A stretch of DNA of 64,000 bases from assembly GCA_021234155.1 (NCBI GenBank), contig JAJEKV010000011.1, positions 14,361,255 through 14,425,254 of the forward strand, in the 5' to 3' direction. The notes under the pieces were generated by a model. It was not told where the DNA came from, ran no database searches, and worked only from the letters and a program-made list of their open reading frames with translations. Source of the DNA: Isoetes taiwanensis (taxonomy: Eukaryota > Streptophyta > Lycopodiopsida > Isoetales > Isoetaceae). Each line of letters opens with the position of its first letter. The stretch's first letter is position 1. Below are positions 34,417-44,461 of this stretch, one piece after another. The translations under genes and the position numbers were made by a program.

Positions 34417-35099
34417 ATGGCGGACATCTTTAAGAGCAAGACTCTTAAGTCTAAATCTAGGTCAGTATTATGGCAAGGCCGAGCAGTTAGCAGCACCAAC
34501 GGAACAAAAGTCAAGTTCGACATCAACCTTAAGCGAAGCAAAGTAGAGCATCGGCACCAACTTATGTACATTGGCAACTATGACCTCATAATAGGCATGC
34601 AATATTAAAGCTGGCTAAGGCAATAATTGATTATCATAAGCAAGAGATACTTATCCCAGCACCAAAGGGCAAGTACCCTATAATTTAAGTTAAAGAAGTA
34701 ATTCCAATCGTGCAACGCATGCCAATAAAGCAATTACTTAAGTACATCATGAGGAATGAGGTCGTATATAAGCTACAAGTTGTCGACCCCGACCATAAGA
34801 GTAAGAAGGAAGATGCTACGTCGGAACAGTTGCCTCGACCAATTTCTAAGTTAATCAAGAAGTCCCATGATATACCTCCAGATGAAATTTGAGAGCTTTT
34901 GCTCTATAGATACATAGAGTCTGAAATCACTCTTGCACCAGATGCAGAGCCTACCAGCAAAGCTCTTTATAGAATGAGCACTTTCGAGCTAGTAGAACTC
35001 AAGAAGCAGTTGTAGGAGTTGATCGACTTGGGATCCTTTCAGCTAGGATGGAAGTCTAAAGATGTATATCAACCATGGGCAGCTCAACAAGCAAACGAC
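34417..35099 (+). pseudogene. Ty3-type protease end and RT start, copy 1
   Basis: Broken by stops but readable in order: NYDLIIGMQY (end of the aspartic protease, usually DLIIGMDWL), a linker with EQLPRPISKLIKKSHDIP, then APDAEPTSKALYRMS and ELVELKKQL, stop, ELIDLGSFQL, the conserved entry to Ty3 reverse transcriptase. Normal RT would continue to its catalytic FVDD-type motif, but here the sequence jumps into TGACG-rich DNA at 35099. It is inactive. Confidence 0.85.
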
Positions 35100-35373
35100 G
35101 TTTTCCCTGACGTTTCTTCTGACGCCTCATCTGACGTTTTTTCTAACGAAAATTCTGACGTTACACCTGACGCAAGATTCTGACGATTCTTCTGACGATA
35201 CTTCTGACGATACTTCTGACGTTTAATTTTTGACGATTTGTCTGACGTTTTGACCTGACGATATATCGTCAGGAATTTAATCGTCATGATAATCGTCAGG
35301 ATATTCGTCAGGACATAACCATTCAATTTACCTGACGATTTTTCTGACGCCAAACCCTCATCCTCTTGTAGTG
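35100..35373 (-). mobile_element. Truncated CACTA element end with TGACG subterminal repeats
   Basis: The right edge reads ctcttgtagtg, the reverse of CACTACAAGAG, a plant CACTA terminus. Internally there are about 18 TGACG/CGTCA pentamers (mostly tctgacg), with the orientation switching at a perfect 20-bp palindrome, cctgacgatatatcgtcagg (35254-35273). Subterminal short repeats in both orientations are typical of CACTA ends. No opposite terminus or transposase is present. Confidence 0.7.
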
Positions 35374-36010
35374 GTAATTATGGCAAGGCCGAGCAGTTAG
35401 CAGCACCAACGGAACAAAAGTCAAGTTCGACATCAACCTTAAGCGAAGCAAAGTAGAGCATCGACACCAACTTATGTACATTGGCAACTATGACCTCATA
35501 ATAGGCATGCAATATTAAAGCTGGCTAAGGCAATAATTGATTATCATAAGCAAGAGATACTTATCCCAGCACCAAAGGGCAAAGAAGTAATTCCAATCGT
35601 GCAACGCATGCCAATAAAGCAATTACTTAAGTACATCATGAGGAATGAGGTCGTATATAAGCTACAAGTTGTCGACCCCGACCATAAGAGTAAGAAGGAA
35701 GATGCTACGTCGGAACAGTTGCCTCGACCAATTTCTAAGTTAATCAAGAAGTCCCATGATATACCTCTAGATGAAATTTGAGAGCTTTTGCTCTATAGAT
35801 ACATAGAGTCTGAAATCACTCTTGCACCAGATGCAGAGCCTACCAGCAAAGCTCTTTATAGAATGAGCACTTCCGAGCTAGTAGAACTCAAGAAGCAGTT
35901 GTAGGAGTTGATCGACTTGGGATCCTTTCAGCTAGGATGGAAGTCTAAAGATGTATATCAACCATGGGCAGCTCAACAAGCAAACGACAAAATGGATCAG
36001 CCCCAAGAAG
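35374..36010 (+). pseudogene. Ty3-type protease/RT-start fragment, copy 2
   Basis: This near-identical repeat of 34466-35098 resumes at tatggcaaggccgagcag right after the CACTA end and runs past the copy-1 breakpoint (gcaaacgac) into aaaatggatcag. One short segment present in copy 1 (about 34672-34691, taccctataatttaagttaa) is missing. The same internal stops occur in both copies, so the fragment was already dead when duplicated. Confidence 0.9.
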
Positions 36011-36647
36011 CAAGATTCTTCTACAAGATACTAAAAATATCTCCTTTTTTTTTGCAGCTGGGATTTGCCCAGAGTTTTATTCATTGGAACCCTGTTATTG
36101 TGTTAAGCACTTATGTAGATTGCATAGTTACTGTCGTCCAGCCAATGATATGCAAGTACTGAGAAGAAATTACCTTTATGATCAAGAATTTAATTTAAGT
36201 TTGACAATCTACAATTCTATATCTTGAAAGCCCCGTTTGTAGCTCGTAGAACATCACTCAATGAATCAAGGAAATTTAGTTTCCTTAAAGGAAAGGTGAT
36301 CTTAAATTTTAGCCACAGGTGATGAAATCCATCAATGGATGGTCTAGCAATGTGACGTTTGATTGAACAAACTAAAAGCATAGGACAAAGTTAAAGAACA
36401 ATTGAACGCAACCATATTATCTTCCTAACAACTCATGACAGAGGAACGAAAGGCATCGAAATTTGGCACACGAAACCAAAAAGCTCGAAAGCATAGAGAT
36501 TTGATTCGTTTGGCATCGTGGCTTATATGCAATGATTTTGTGCGCACTTAGGTTCTTTTGTATCCAAATGAACACATAATCAAAACATACTTAATTGTTA
36601 TTCACATAGATAGTATATTAAGCAATTTCACCAGTAAAGGTAGTTAT

Positions 36648-36910
36648 TTGAAACATTCTACCAAATTGCTTGCTTTAAATTAATCAAGAATCATTCATTA
36701 CGGTTTACTTGAAACATTCTACCAAATTGCTTGCTTTAAATTAATCAAGAATCATTCATTACGGAACTGCACATATTGTAGAGTGCACTGGGGTAAAGAT
36801 CATTGTAGTTATTTGAAACATTCTACCAAATTGCTTGCTTTAAATTAATCAAGAATCATTCATTACGGAACTGCACATATTGTAGAGTGCACTGGGGTAA
36901 AGATCATTGT
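36648..36910. repeat. Three copies of a 56-bp repeat
   Basis: ttgaaacattctaccaaatt through cattcattacgg occurs at 36648-36703, 36709-36764 and 36813-36868. Copies 2 and 3 also share the following gaactgcacatattgtagag through aaagatcattgt, giving a 104-bp period. Confidence 0.92.
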
Positions 36911-38110
36911 TACAGAACTGCACATTTTGTATGGGCTTGACCTTATCCTAACATGTTGAAGCTCACAAGGCCTAATATTTAGAAGAGGTTAAAGAGCATC
37001 TTGCAACACCGCATTGTAAACAAATCATAAATCTAGGTGCATGTTCCACTCTATCATGACAAATCAAGCTTAGACTTGACAAATCAAGCTTAGACTTAAC
37101 ATGCCTTTAAAACGAACAGCATATTAAACAAAGAAAAAGGGGTAATATGTCGTCGTCTACAGGAAAACGGGATGATTTTGTATTCTATAGAGGAAGGGTG
37201 CTTCGTGTGTGGATATTAGTTTTTCTTTTGCCCATTGGGGTTAGTGGGTACAATTGGCCCGAGGACCTAGACAACTACCAAGAATAGATTAAAACAAAAA
37301 TTATGCCAACAATATAGACTAAGGGGAATCCATAAACGTTAAATAAAACAATTGGGCAAATTGGCTTGATGAACCTCCTTTAAATTAAACCTAACTCGCC
37401 ATCTCAACACCCATCATGTAGGCAACGCATCTACCTCAGCATGCCATGTGCAGGCAACGCATCTACCTCACCTTCGGATTTCTGTGACAACTATATGCCT
37501 ACATGGATGCGCAGAGGATTGTCCTAAATAGCAGTTAAAAATAAATTCTAATAGACCAGATAGACCTTCATGCATGCAAGCATTTTACAGTTGTGGATGC
37601 ACTCATATGGTGACACAACATAATGATAGTTGGTTGAGAGAAAATACCTCGTTAGAATTATTGTAATCAAGCACATCAGTTTCAACTAAAAGCGAAGACA
37701 GGTTCTGGTACTCATCCTGTAACCTCCCCAGAATTACTGACATTCTTGAGAATCATTAAACTTTGCAAGATCTACAAACTTCAAAGGTTGCCAAGCGAAT
37801 CTTGCAATTTTCTGTTGAAACCAGCTTTTCCCTGAATATGCAAAAATGACACTTAGTTGCAGAGAAAACTATCAGATTAATGAAGGCGAGTACCTTGCTT
37901 GCATGACGTTGAGTAAGGCATGAATAGAAGGGATAAGTGTAAGAAACATATGTAAACGTTTTTAACGACTATCAATGTCACTAAGGCCTACTGAACTTGA
38001 AGAATAGAGATATATAGGGTGCACCTGAACTGTTGCATCTTCCCAGGCTGGCTGGCCTGCGTGCTCTTAAATCTGCCAAGCGCAGATCTGTCTGCAAATT
38101 ATAGCTCATT

Positions 38111-38217
38111 TAAATTATATAACGGTTGAGATTGTTATGCCTCCATTGAAGAGGCTAGAAAGCAGCATTTCAGGAGTATCAGCCGTAGCTGCTCTACTAT
38201 CAAACCAGGGCAAAAGC
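38111..38217 (-). other. Exon-like segment, unidentified
   Basis: Following tatttgcag on the minus strand, one frame reads LLPWFDSRAATADTPEMLL and then SSLFNGGITIST, protein-like in composition. No good donor site marks its end. It lies inside the LTR element and may be captured host sequence. Confidence 0.3.
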
Positions 38218-39233
38218 TGCTGCAAATATTGGATCGAATGGTTTCATTTTTTGTGTCTACGAAAAAGGATGAGGCCTGAAAAGCCATGGAAGTGAAAAAG
38301 ATGTGCTCTTGATACTGTGGTGGTCTGCATAGCCATATGGGCGAAAATAATTGAGCGGATAAAACTGCACTTGGGTTCAGCCATATATAGGCGACATACA
38401 TTCACTTGAGCCTTTTACCTGTTGATTTCCTTCTTCCTCCAGTTTAATAGTGCCGGAGTAGAGCTCAAATTGCAAGCAATCCTGCTTTAGACTTGGAGTA
38501 AAAAATAGAGCTCCTGTTAGTATGTATATATTCTATGTATTTGCTGGCATTAGAAGCCATTCGCATGCCTTGGTGTAACCAGCAATTTCTCAGCCCCAAT
38601 CTCCTGTTTCCCCATTGAAATGCTCTGTTTTTTGCGAAATGCTCTGTTTTTCCCTAAAAAAACCTCTCCTTCTTACATCCCAGAAAATTCAAAGAAAAGA
38701 ATGGACATAATTGAACCTTTGCTTCCGGTTAGCCAGAGAAATTGCTTTAGGAGTTCAGAAAAATCTGGCTATGTCTTCCTCCAACACAAGATTTCTTCAA
38801 TCTCCAGTTTCATGCCAAGAATTACTGGCTTCTTAGATCTAGAGCTTGGGGAAAGGGCAAATTGACTCCCTGTTCTTGATGGTTCAACAAAGCCAGGGTA
38901 ATCTCCAAACCTGACTTAATGAAGTGCGTAATCTCCAAGCCTGAATGAAACTCAGCCGTTATCTCCGCCGCCCTCCTATCGCTCCGCCAAAAGACTCTCC
39001 CTCCCTCTCACCCGACGCGAACACCCGGAAATGCCTATTCCGGCGCCAAAAATAGATATAGATAATTCGAAATGGCCCTTTTTGTAACCGGCTTTTTTTC
39101 TAATAATTTTATATAGTAATTAACGAAAAGTTGATCTTTTCAATAGAGTTAAGTTCATATATTCTTGTTGGGAGTTTTGCAGGGCTGTTGCAGGTTCGTC
39201 ACCTTAGCGTAATGCTGAGGACAGCATTATCCT

Positions 39234-39246
39234 AAGGGGGGGAGAA
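39234..39246 (+). promoter_or_regulatory. Polypurine tract of the LTR element
   Basis: AAGGGGGGGAGAA abuts TGTGACG of the 3' LTR, the typical layout of plant Ty3 elements. Confidence 0.92.
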
Positions 39247-40882
39247 TGTGACGTTCCAGGGAAATATACGCCATAAATACGTATATTTCCAGGTCCGTCA
39301 CTATACAAGTCTATCTTCATAGCCTTGTATACCATAGATTGTGGCACTAGAGGGCATGACTAAGTTATTCATATAACTTAGCCAACCTTAGGTCAAGACC
39401 ATTTTCCACGTGGCCTTAACCTATTGGGCACCCGCCACACGGACTTACCCTATTGGAGCCACGTGGCATAACATGTGAACCCTAACCTATAAAGGCCTAA
39501 ACCCTAACCCTAGGTCTCTTTTCTGGCTCCAACAGTCTGGGAACCTTCTTCGCGCTCGAAACTCCGTTTCGAGAACCGTCTGCTGTGGCACAGCATAGCA
39601 TGGCAGCCCCCAGAGCATGAGTGCATCAGCAGGAGTGGGAGCTACCTCGAACACCTCGAAGACTATGGAGACGCCAGGATTGGGAGGGAGTGCTTCTGGA
39701 GCAGGTATGTAGAGTAGTGCTCTTAGTAGTTCATCTGGAAGCTAGCACTCCAGATGGGTTAGTATTTCGTATCTAGAGTAGAGCCATCCTAGAACCCTTG
39801 TCCAACATCTTGAACCCTAATCAAGGAACCCTAACCGTAAGTTAGATATGTATGATTAGGTTAAAATGTTCTTATGATGATTATCATGATATGATGTTAT
39901 GTGATGTTGGTTGATCATGTTTGCTCCTCTTGTATTGGGAAGGGGGTAGAGACCTAGTAGCCATTACGTAGTATGCTCCTAGTCTAGATCCCTTAGTTCC
40001 TATTATTATGCGGCCTGTGCATAGGAACCCACCGAGCTATGGAGGCTATGATGTGACTCAGCACTACACAACGGGACTAGAGGCAATGCGGAGGGAGGAT
40101 CCCTGTTGAACGTGGCTACTGGGGATCCCATAGTGGGCTAGGCTTATGGTCGGTCACTTCGTGTGGACCGGGCATGGGTCCGACACCTCCTGGGGCAATG
40201 GTGTCGCCCTGCCTCTCAAGAGTTGCAAGTGTTGGCTTGGCTCTTGTTTTGGGAGGTTAAGTCGGGTACGAATCGTGTGTCGCCACGATTCTCTAGCCGC
40301 CCGTGGAACCTCTAGACCCCGGGAAGGGGAGATGCAACCCTTCCTCCTCGACGGACCAGGGAGATGCACCTTGGAGTAGTCCCGATGGGTGATGCCATGG
40401 GATTGCATATCCGGAAGGCTAGAGTCATGCCAGAGCTTGATCTAGCCTATCTGTAAAGTATGCATAGGAGGGGCGGATGGAGTGGTCAACCCTAGCCATT
40501 GCCTATAGCCAGCCCCGCCATTGTTATGACTCGGTCTGCTCTATCTTGAGGCCTAGCCGTCAGTCTACCTCCCCATGAGTCTGAGCCTTGGGTAGGAGCT
40601 GTCATGTTTTACGGTATATGTTTGTCTCTGTTGTAGCTGTGGATGTGCTACCCTTCGAGGTAGTATGATGTATTGTTATTGCTAGTTCTGATGTTGTTTA
40701 TGCTTCTGCTGTGATAGGAGCCCATAGGGGAAGGGCGCGCAAGACGCCTTCGTGTCCCCTTCCCGCATAGGGATACCCTAAAGTGCGGGATAGACGGAGG
40801 GCCCATGCGGTCGAAGGACTGGATGGGGGATTTCCTACGGAGTGTACGGCTGGGCGCCGTATATTTTGTAGGGAGCGTCACA
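39247..40882 (+). mobile_element. 3' LTR (1636 bp)
   Basis: TGTGACG...CGTCACA with perfect 7-bp inverted ends. It is collinear with the 5' LTR, with scattered substitutions and short indels. It carries the same edge hairpin, paired G-boxes, TATA and telo-box-like strings. Confidence 0.93.
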
Positions 40883-40887
40883 ATGAT
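40883..40887. repeat. Target-site duplication ATGAT, right copy
   Basis: ATGAT follows CGTCACA and matches 27823-27827. Confidence 0.9.
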
Positions 40888-42024
40888 GGCCACAAAGAAT
40901 AAGGGGATGCACAGATTGCTAAAGCTACTAGAGATCTTCTGCGAAAGAACAGGGTTAACAGTAAACCTTGCGAAAACTAAAATAGTCATTTTTGGTCATA
41001 GGAACAGTCACAGACCTTTCAGATATATGGGGACAGAATTAGAGGAATCAACAGAGTATAGATATCTGGGATATGATGCACACGGCACGGGGAAATGGGC
41101 TAAAGGTGCGGATGCAAGATTTCAATCAGCTATTGGGAGCTACTTTAGTATGAAACTGGGAGATCAAGTGTTACTTGTTCAGTGTAGTGGTCGTGACGAC
41201 GCAGTCATATGGGTCTTAGGCACGGGGACCGGGCCTAACAGATAAGAAATGGGACAAACAGGAAGGGATCCTTAGACATTGGCATAAACCGAAATTTAAG
41301 GTGCGGGCAAACACACCTCTAACAGGAGACAGGTCAGAAACCAATGGAGGTGAGAGCATGGGAAAGGACTATCAGATACCTAATAAAAGACAATGCGGGG
41401 GGCCACCCAGGGAAGCTGTCAAGTATTGCAATCAACGAGTCAGCAAAATCACACATCATCATGAGCAGTGGATGGTTCAAGGATGTAGCGATGTGGACCA
41501 GAGAAATGGGGATGAACCTGAGTGATATAGTAAACGAGGAAAAATGGAATGAAGACTGGGCAAACAAGACTGCACGAACATGGTTGCAAAAACACACCGC
41601 ACCCAAGACACTTTGGCTCATGATAGTCTTCAACCCAGAACAGCAGATAGGGCAACAGATGTACCGAGACAATCTGCTAGGGAAGGCCAGGAGAGATGTC
41701 CTGGCAAGATTTAGGATGGGGAGCCATGATCTAAGAATTGAAAAGGACAGATGGAGGAAAATAGAAAAGGACAACCGGATATGTAGAATCTGTGACACTG
41801 GAAAAGTAGAGGATGAGAACCACCTGCTCAATGAATGCCCAATGTACGGAGACGTCAAAAACAAGTACAGAGACATAAGATGGGGACAGCCAGTACACAC
41901 CCTGATGATAAAGGCAGACACAATGAAAGACCTGGCAGATGCAATCCAGGAGATGATGACCAAGCAGAGAGGCACACAAAGAAAGAGGGCTTATAATATG
42001 AATCGCCCAAGAGGCGAGACATAG
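40888..42024 (+). pseudogene. LINE ORF2, RT thumb to zinc knuckle (right part)
   Basis: This continues the RT interrupted at 27827 in the same phase. It shows LLKLLEIFCERTGLTVN then LAKTKIVIFG, EYRYLGYD, frame changes near 41.2 and 41.34 kb, then MGSHDLRIEKDRW and a C-x2-C-x9-H-x4-C knuckle (CRIC...H....C). It ends at TAG 42022-42024. Family features match the copies at 11 kb and 19 kb. Confidence 0.9.
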
Positions 42025-42268
42025 ACGCCCACGAAACGCTCAGCTAAAAGCTGATTGATAACGACGCACCACCGCACGGCCATGATGTCGATTAAAAGCA
42101 GGGTGCCGGTACTAATAGAAACTAAGGAAGTCTTCAGAAAAGGCTATAATATAACAGCGTGATATGCTACTAGCGCCCTTTAGGGAGCTCGCCCATGCTA
42201 CATCAGTCCAGGGGCCTTAAGGCACAAGGGACAATAATTCTATTCTATTCTATTCTATTCCATTCTAT
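42025..42268 (+). mobile_element. LINE 3' UTR and (TATTC)n tail
   Basis: A non-coding 3' end finishes in attctattctattctattctattc (42240-42264), matching the tail type of the 18.6-kb LINE. No poly-A is present before the tail; a short T-run follows outside it. Confidence 0.75.
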
Positions 42269-42499
42269 ATTTTTTTTAGAAGTCTGAAGGTAAGATTTTA
42301 GAGGAAAACCTAGACCGATTCATATCACTTCACTTTAGAAATATCTGTGGAAGAAACAAGGGAAAGCTTGATTTCCACTATTCAGATTTCCTCTACTTTG
42401 GTAATGCACGGTATTGCTTTCAAAATTGGTAGTATTTCATTTAGGGATGATGGTACTACATTTGATATGGCATATAGATTCTTTCTTTTGTAATTAAAG

Positions 42500-42676
42500 G
42501 CTGAGCCACAAACATTTGAGAAAGTTCAAAAAATAACTGAGAATCAGATGTTTGTGGATGTTTCTACTGTTACTCCAGATGCTAAAGTTGCTGAGCTTGG
42601 AGCAGAATATCTAAGGCGGGGTTTTAACTTCTTGAGAGGCCGTGTTTCTGGGCTGCAGCTTGGAGCACAATATAAG
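42500..42676 (+). other. Candidate exon, 59 codons, unidentified
   Basis: It follows taattaaag and ends at tataag before gttag. It is open in phase 0 throughout with protein-like content (VSTVTPDAKVAELGAEYL, then FNFLRGRVSGLQLGAQYK). It is too short and without ATG to look like an independent gene, so it would be an internal exon. The LINE just upstream would then lie in an intron. The family is not recognised. Confidence 0.4.
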
Positions 42677-42970
42677 GTTAGAAAAACTTCTCCAACTTGT
42701 TCATTATAACATATAAATAATTAGCACATGCAATTAGCATGTAAATAATTGCATCTATTTCCTTGAAGAATAGCTTAATTCTAGTGAAATTTTTTTGAAT
42801 CATTTTCATCTTGAATGCTTGAAGGTGGAGCGCATTTACCAATTGGGCAAATCATGAATCCTCTTCGACATTCCTATTTCCTTTGATAAATGTTAGAAAC
42901 GACGAGCTCCATGGGCATTGGAGAATGCATCGATTATTGATCACCATCCCTGGGGCTCTTACGAGGTCCC

Positions 42971-43990
42971 ATGATAGATGGTTTTGTGAGTGCAGGGTTG
43001 CACATATACGCTTCCAGGAGACCAGGGTGGCTGGGGTTTAGGTATGGATGCTACGAAGAAGCACCACGAGAGCCAGCATGGGGAGGTACCGTGGGTGCCT
43101 CGGCCTCGCGGTGCACGCAGAGGAGGACGAGGAGGCACGCGAGAGAGAGAGAGAGGGAGAGGAGCCGCCTTCGTGGCCAGGACAGATGTGCCGGGGCAGA
43201 GTTTCTAGTGTCCCAGCAAGAGACACACCTTAGGGCCAGACTCCACAGACAGGTAGTGGCAGACTGGGAGGCCATTGAGAGGACATTCTCGCAGGAGGAG
43301 TTAGCTACGAGATACTCACAGGGAGGACCATGTTGGATGGCAGACAAAGTGCAGGCGCTCACTAGGATGCGCGATGAGAGCCTAAAGGTTTGACTCCGAC
43401 AGATACAGATTAGGTTGGGTGGAGGCAGAGGTGGTGTTGATGAGGAGAGAGACCTCCCTATTGAGGACGAGACAGCCGACCCAGGGCTAGTAGGGGAGGA
43501 GGATGTCGCGGAGGTAGCCTAGATGCGTAGATTAGGGGTTACTGCAGACTTGACTGCCCAGTTAGGACTATCTGGTGCGCATAGTAGCTCTTTCGCCTTT
43601 GCTACAGAGAGCACGTCACTCATGCCATCCACATCTTGCGATGTGGACCTCAGCCTTGGGAGGGTACCCATCCATGATGCAGGATATGCACTAGCATCAA
43701 CCACTCAGCCCGCTACGCCCCTTTCCCCCACCACCCGTTCTCTTTTCCATACTCCTAGTTCTCTTCCCATGCGACCACCCCTTGTCACATCGCTCCCATA
43801 TGTACCACCATCATTCCCATCCCCGAAGTCTCGTCCATTCTTTCCTCGTTTATCTTCCAACCCCTACTCTTCTAGGATGGAATTGGTTTTCCCCTTCCAC
43901 ACAGATCCGAGGAGAGCGACAAGTTCTCTCCTCTGCTATTGCATTATTATATGCACTATGGCTGTCTCGTAACAAGCCAAGGGGTTGATG
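42971..43990 (+). other. Unidentified ORF pair, possibly one broken gene
   Basis: Frames 42971-43393 (140 codons) and 43523-43972 (149 codons) are separated by stops, but sequence between them also reads plausibly (EERDLPIEDETADPGLVGEE). The first has an Arg/Glu repeat from a GAGA stretch and then ADWEAIERTFSQEELATRYS; the second is Ser/Pro-rich. The layout resembles the N-terminal part of plant transposon proteins with a trihelix-like region, but no domain is certain. Confidence 0.25.
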
Positions 43991-44461
43991 ACTTATATGT
44001 ATCAAGACATTTGCTTACATTTATCAAATACTTAAGTTTGTTCTTTCTTGTTTACATTTATCATTTACTTGAGTTCGTTTCTTTTTTTTTTTCTTTTGGT
44101 CCGCAATAATATTTAACAAAGACAAGGGTTACGCAACAGAAATTAGTAGAGCATTGTGTCATGATGCAACATAATAGAGTACAACATAACATCGTTTCTT
44201 TATTTCTTCATCCAAGGGAAACTTCAAACATATGCTTGTTCCTCCCCTTCACCTACCTCCAGAGGTGATGGTTGTCGAAGTGGGCCGGGCTCTCTAGATG
44301 GATAGAAGTGTGTCCGTGCAGCAGTCTGCGACTGTGCATAAGACCCTTTGAACTTCATAGGCGCAGGCCTGTTTGTGGAACCGAACAAATCTAACATCTT
44401 GTCGTACGTCTTGGATAATTTGCTCTAGCTCGTCTTTCTCTGCCACCTGTATTCTGTCAAA
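43981..44461. other. No recognised gene
   Basis: AT-rich flank at the far end of the transposase-like pseudogene, where the opposite transposon terminus would be expected. No GGAAACCCTTCC array was found here. Confidence 0.4.

Larger units (their letters stand above)
36011..39233. other. Rest of LTR element interior, mostly unassigned
   Basis: No RT core, RNase H or integrase was found. The stretch includes a short tandem repeat (36648-36910), one exon-like segment (38111-38217, minus) and a GC-rich patch at 38940-39060 (cgccgccctcctatcgctcc) that looks like the 5' UTR of a host gene. Captured host sequence is possible but unproven. Confidence 0.4.
27828..40882 (+). mobile_element. LTR retrotransposon (about 13 kb) inserted in a LINE
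   Basis: Two closely similar LTRs (27828-29477 and 39247-40882), a PBS, a polypurine tract and a 5-bp target duplication delimit a complete insertion. The internal region (29478-39246) contains an H3-like pseudogene, hairpin repeats, and two copies of a protease/RT-start fragment of Ty3 type. No RT catalytic core, RNase H or integrase is visible, so it would depend on another element for mobility. Confidence 0.9.
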
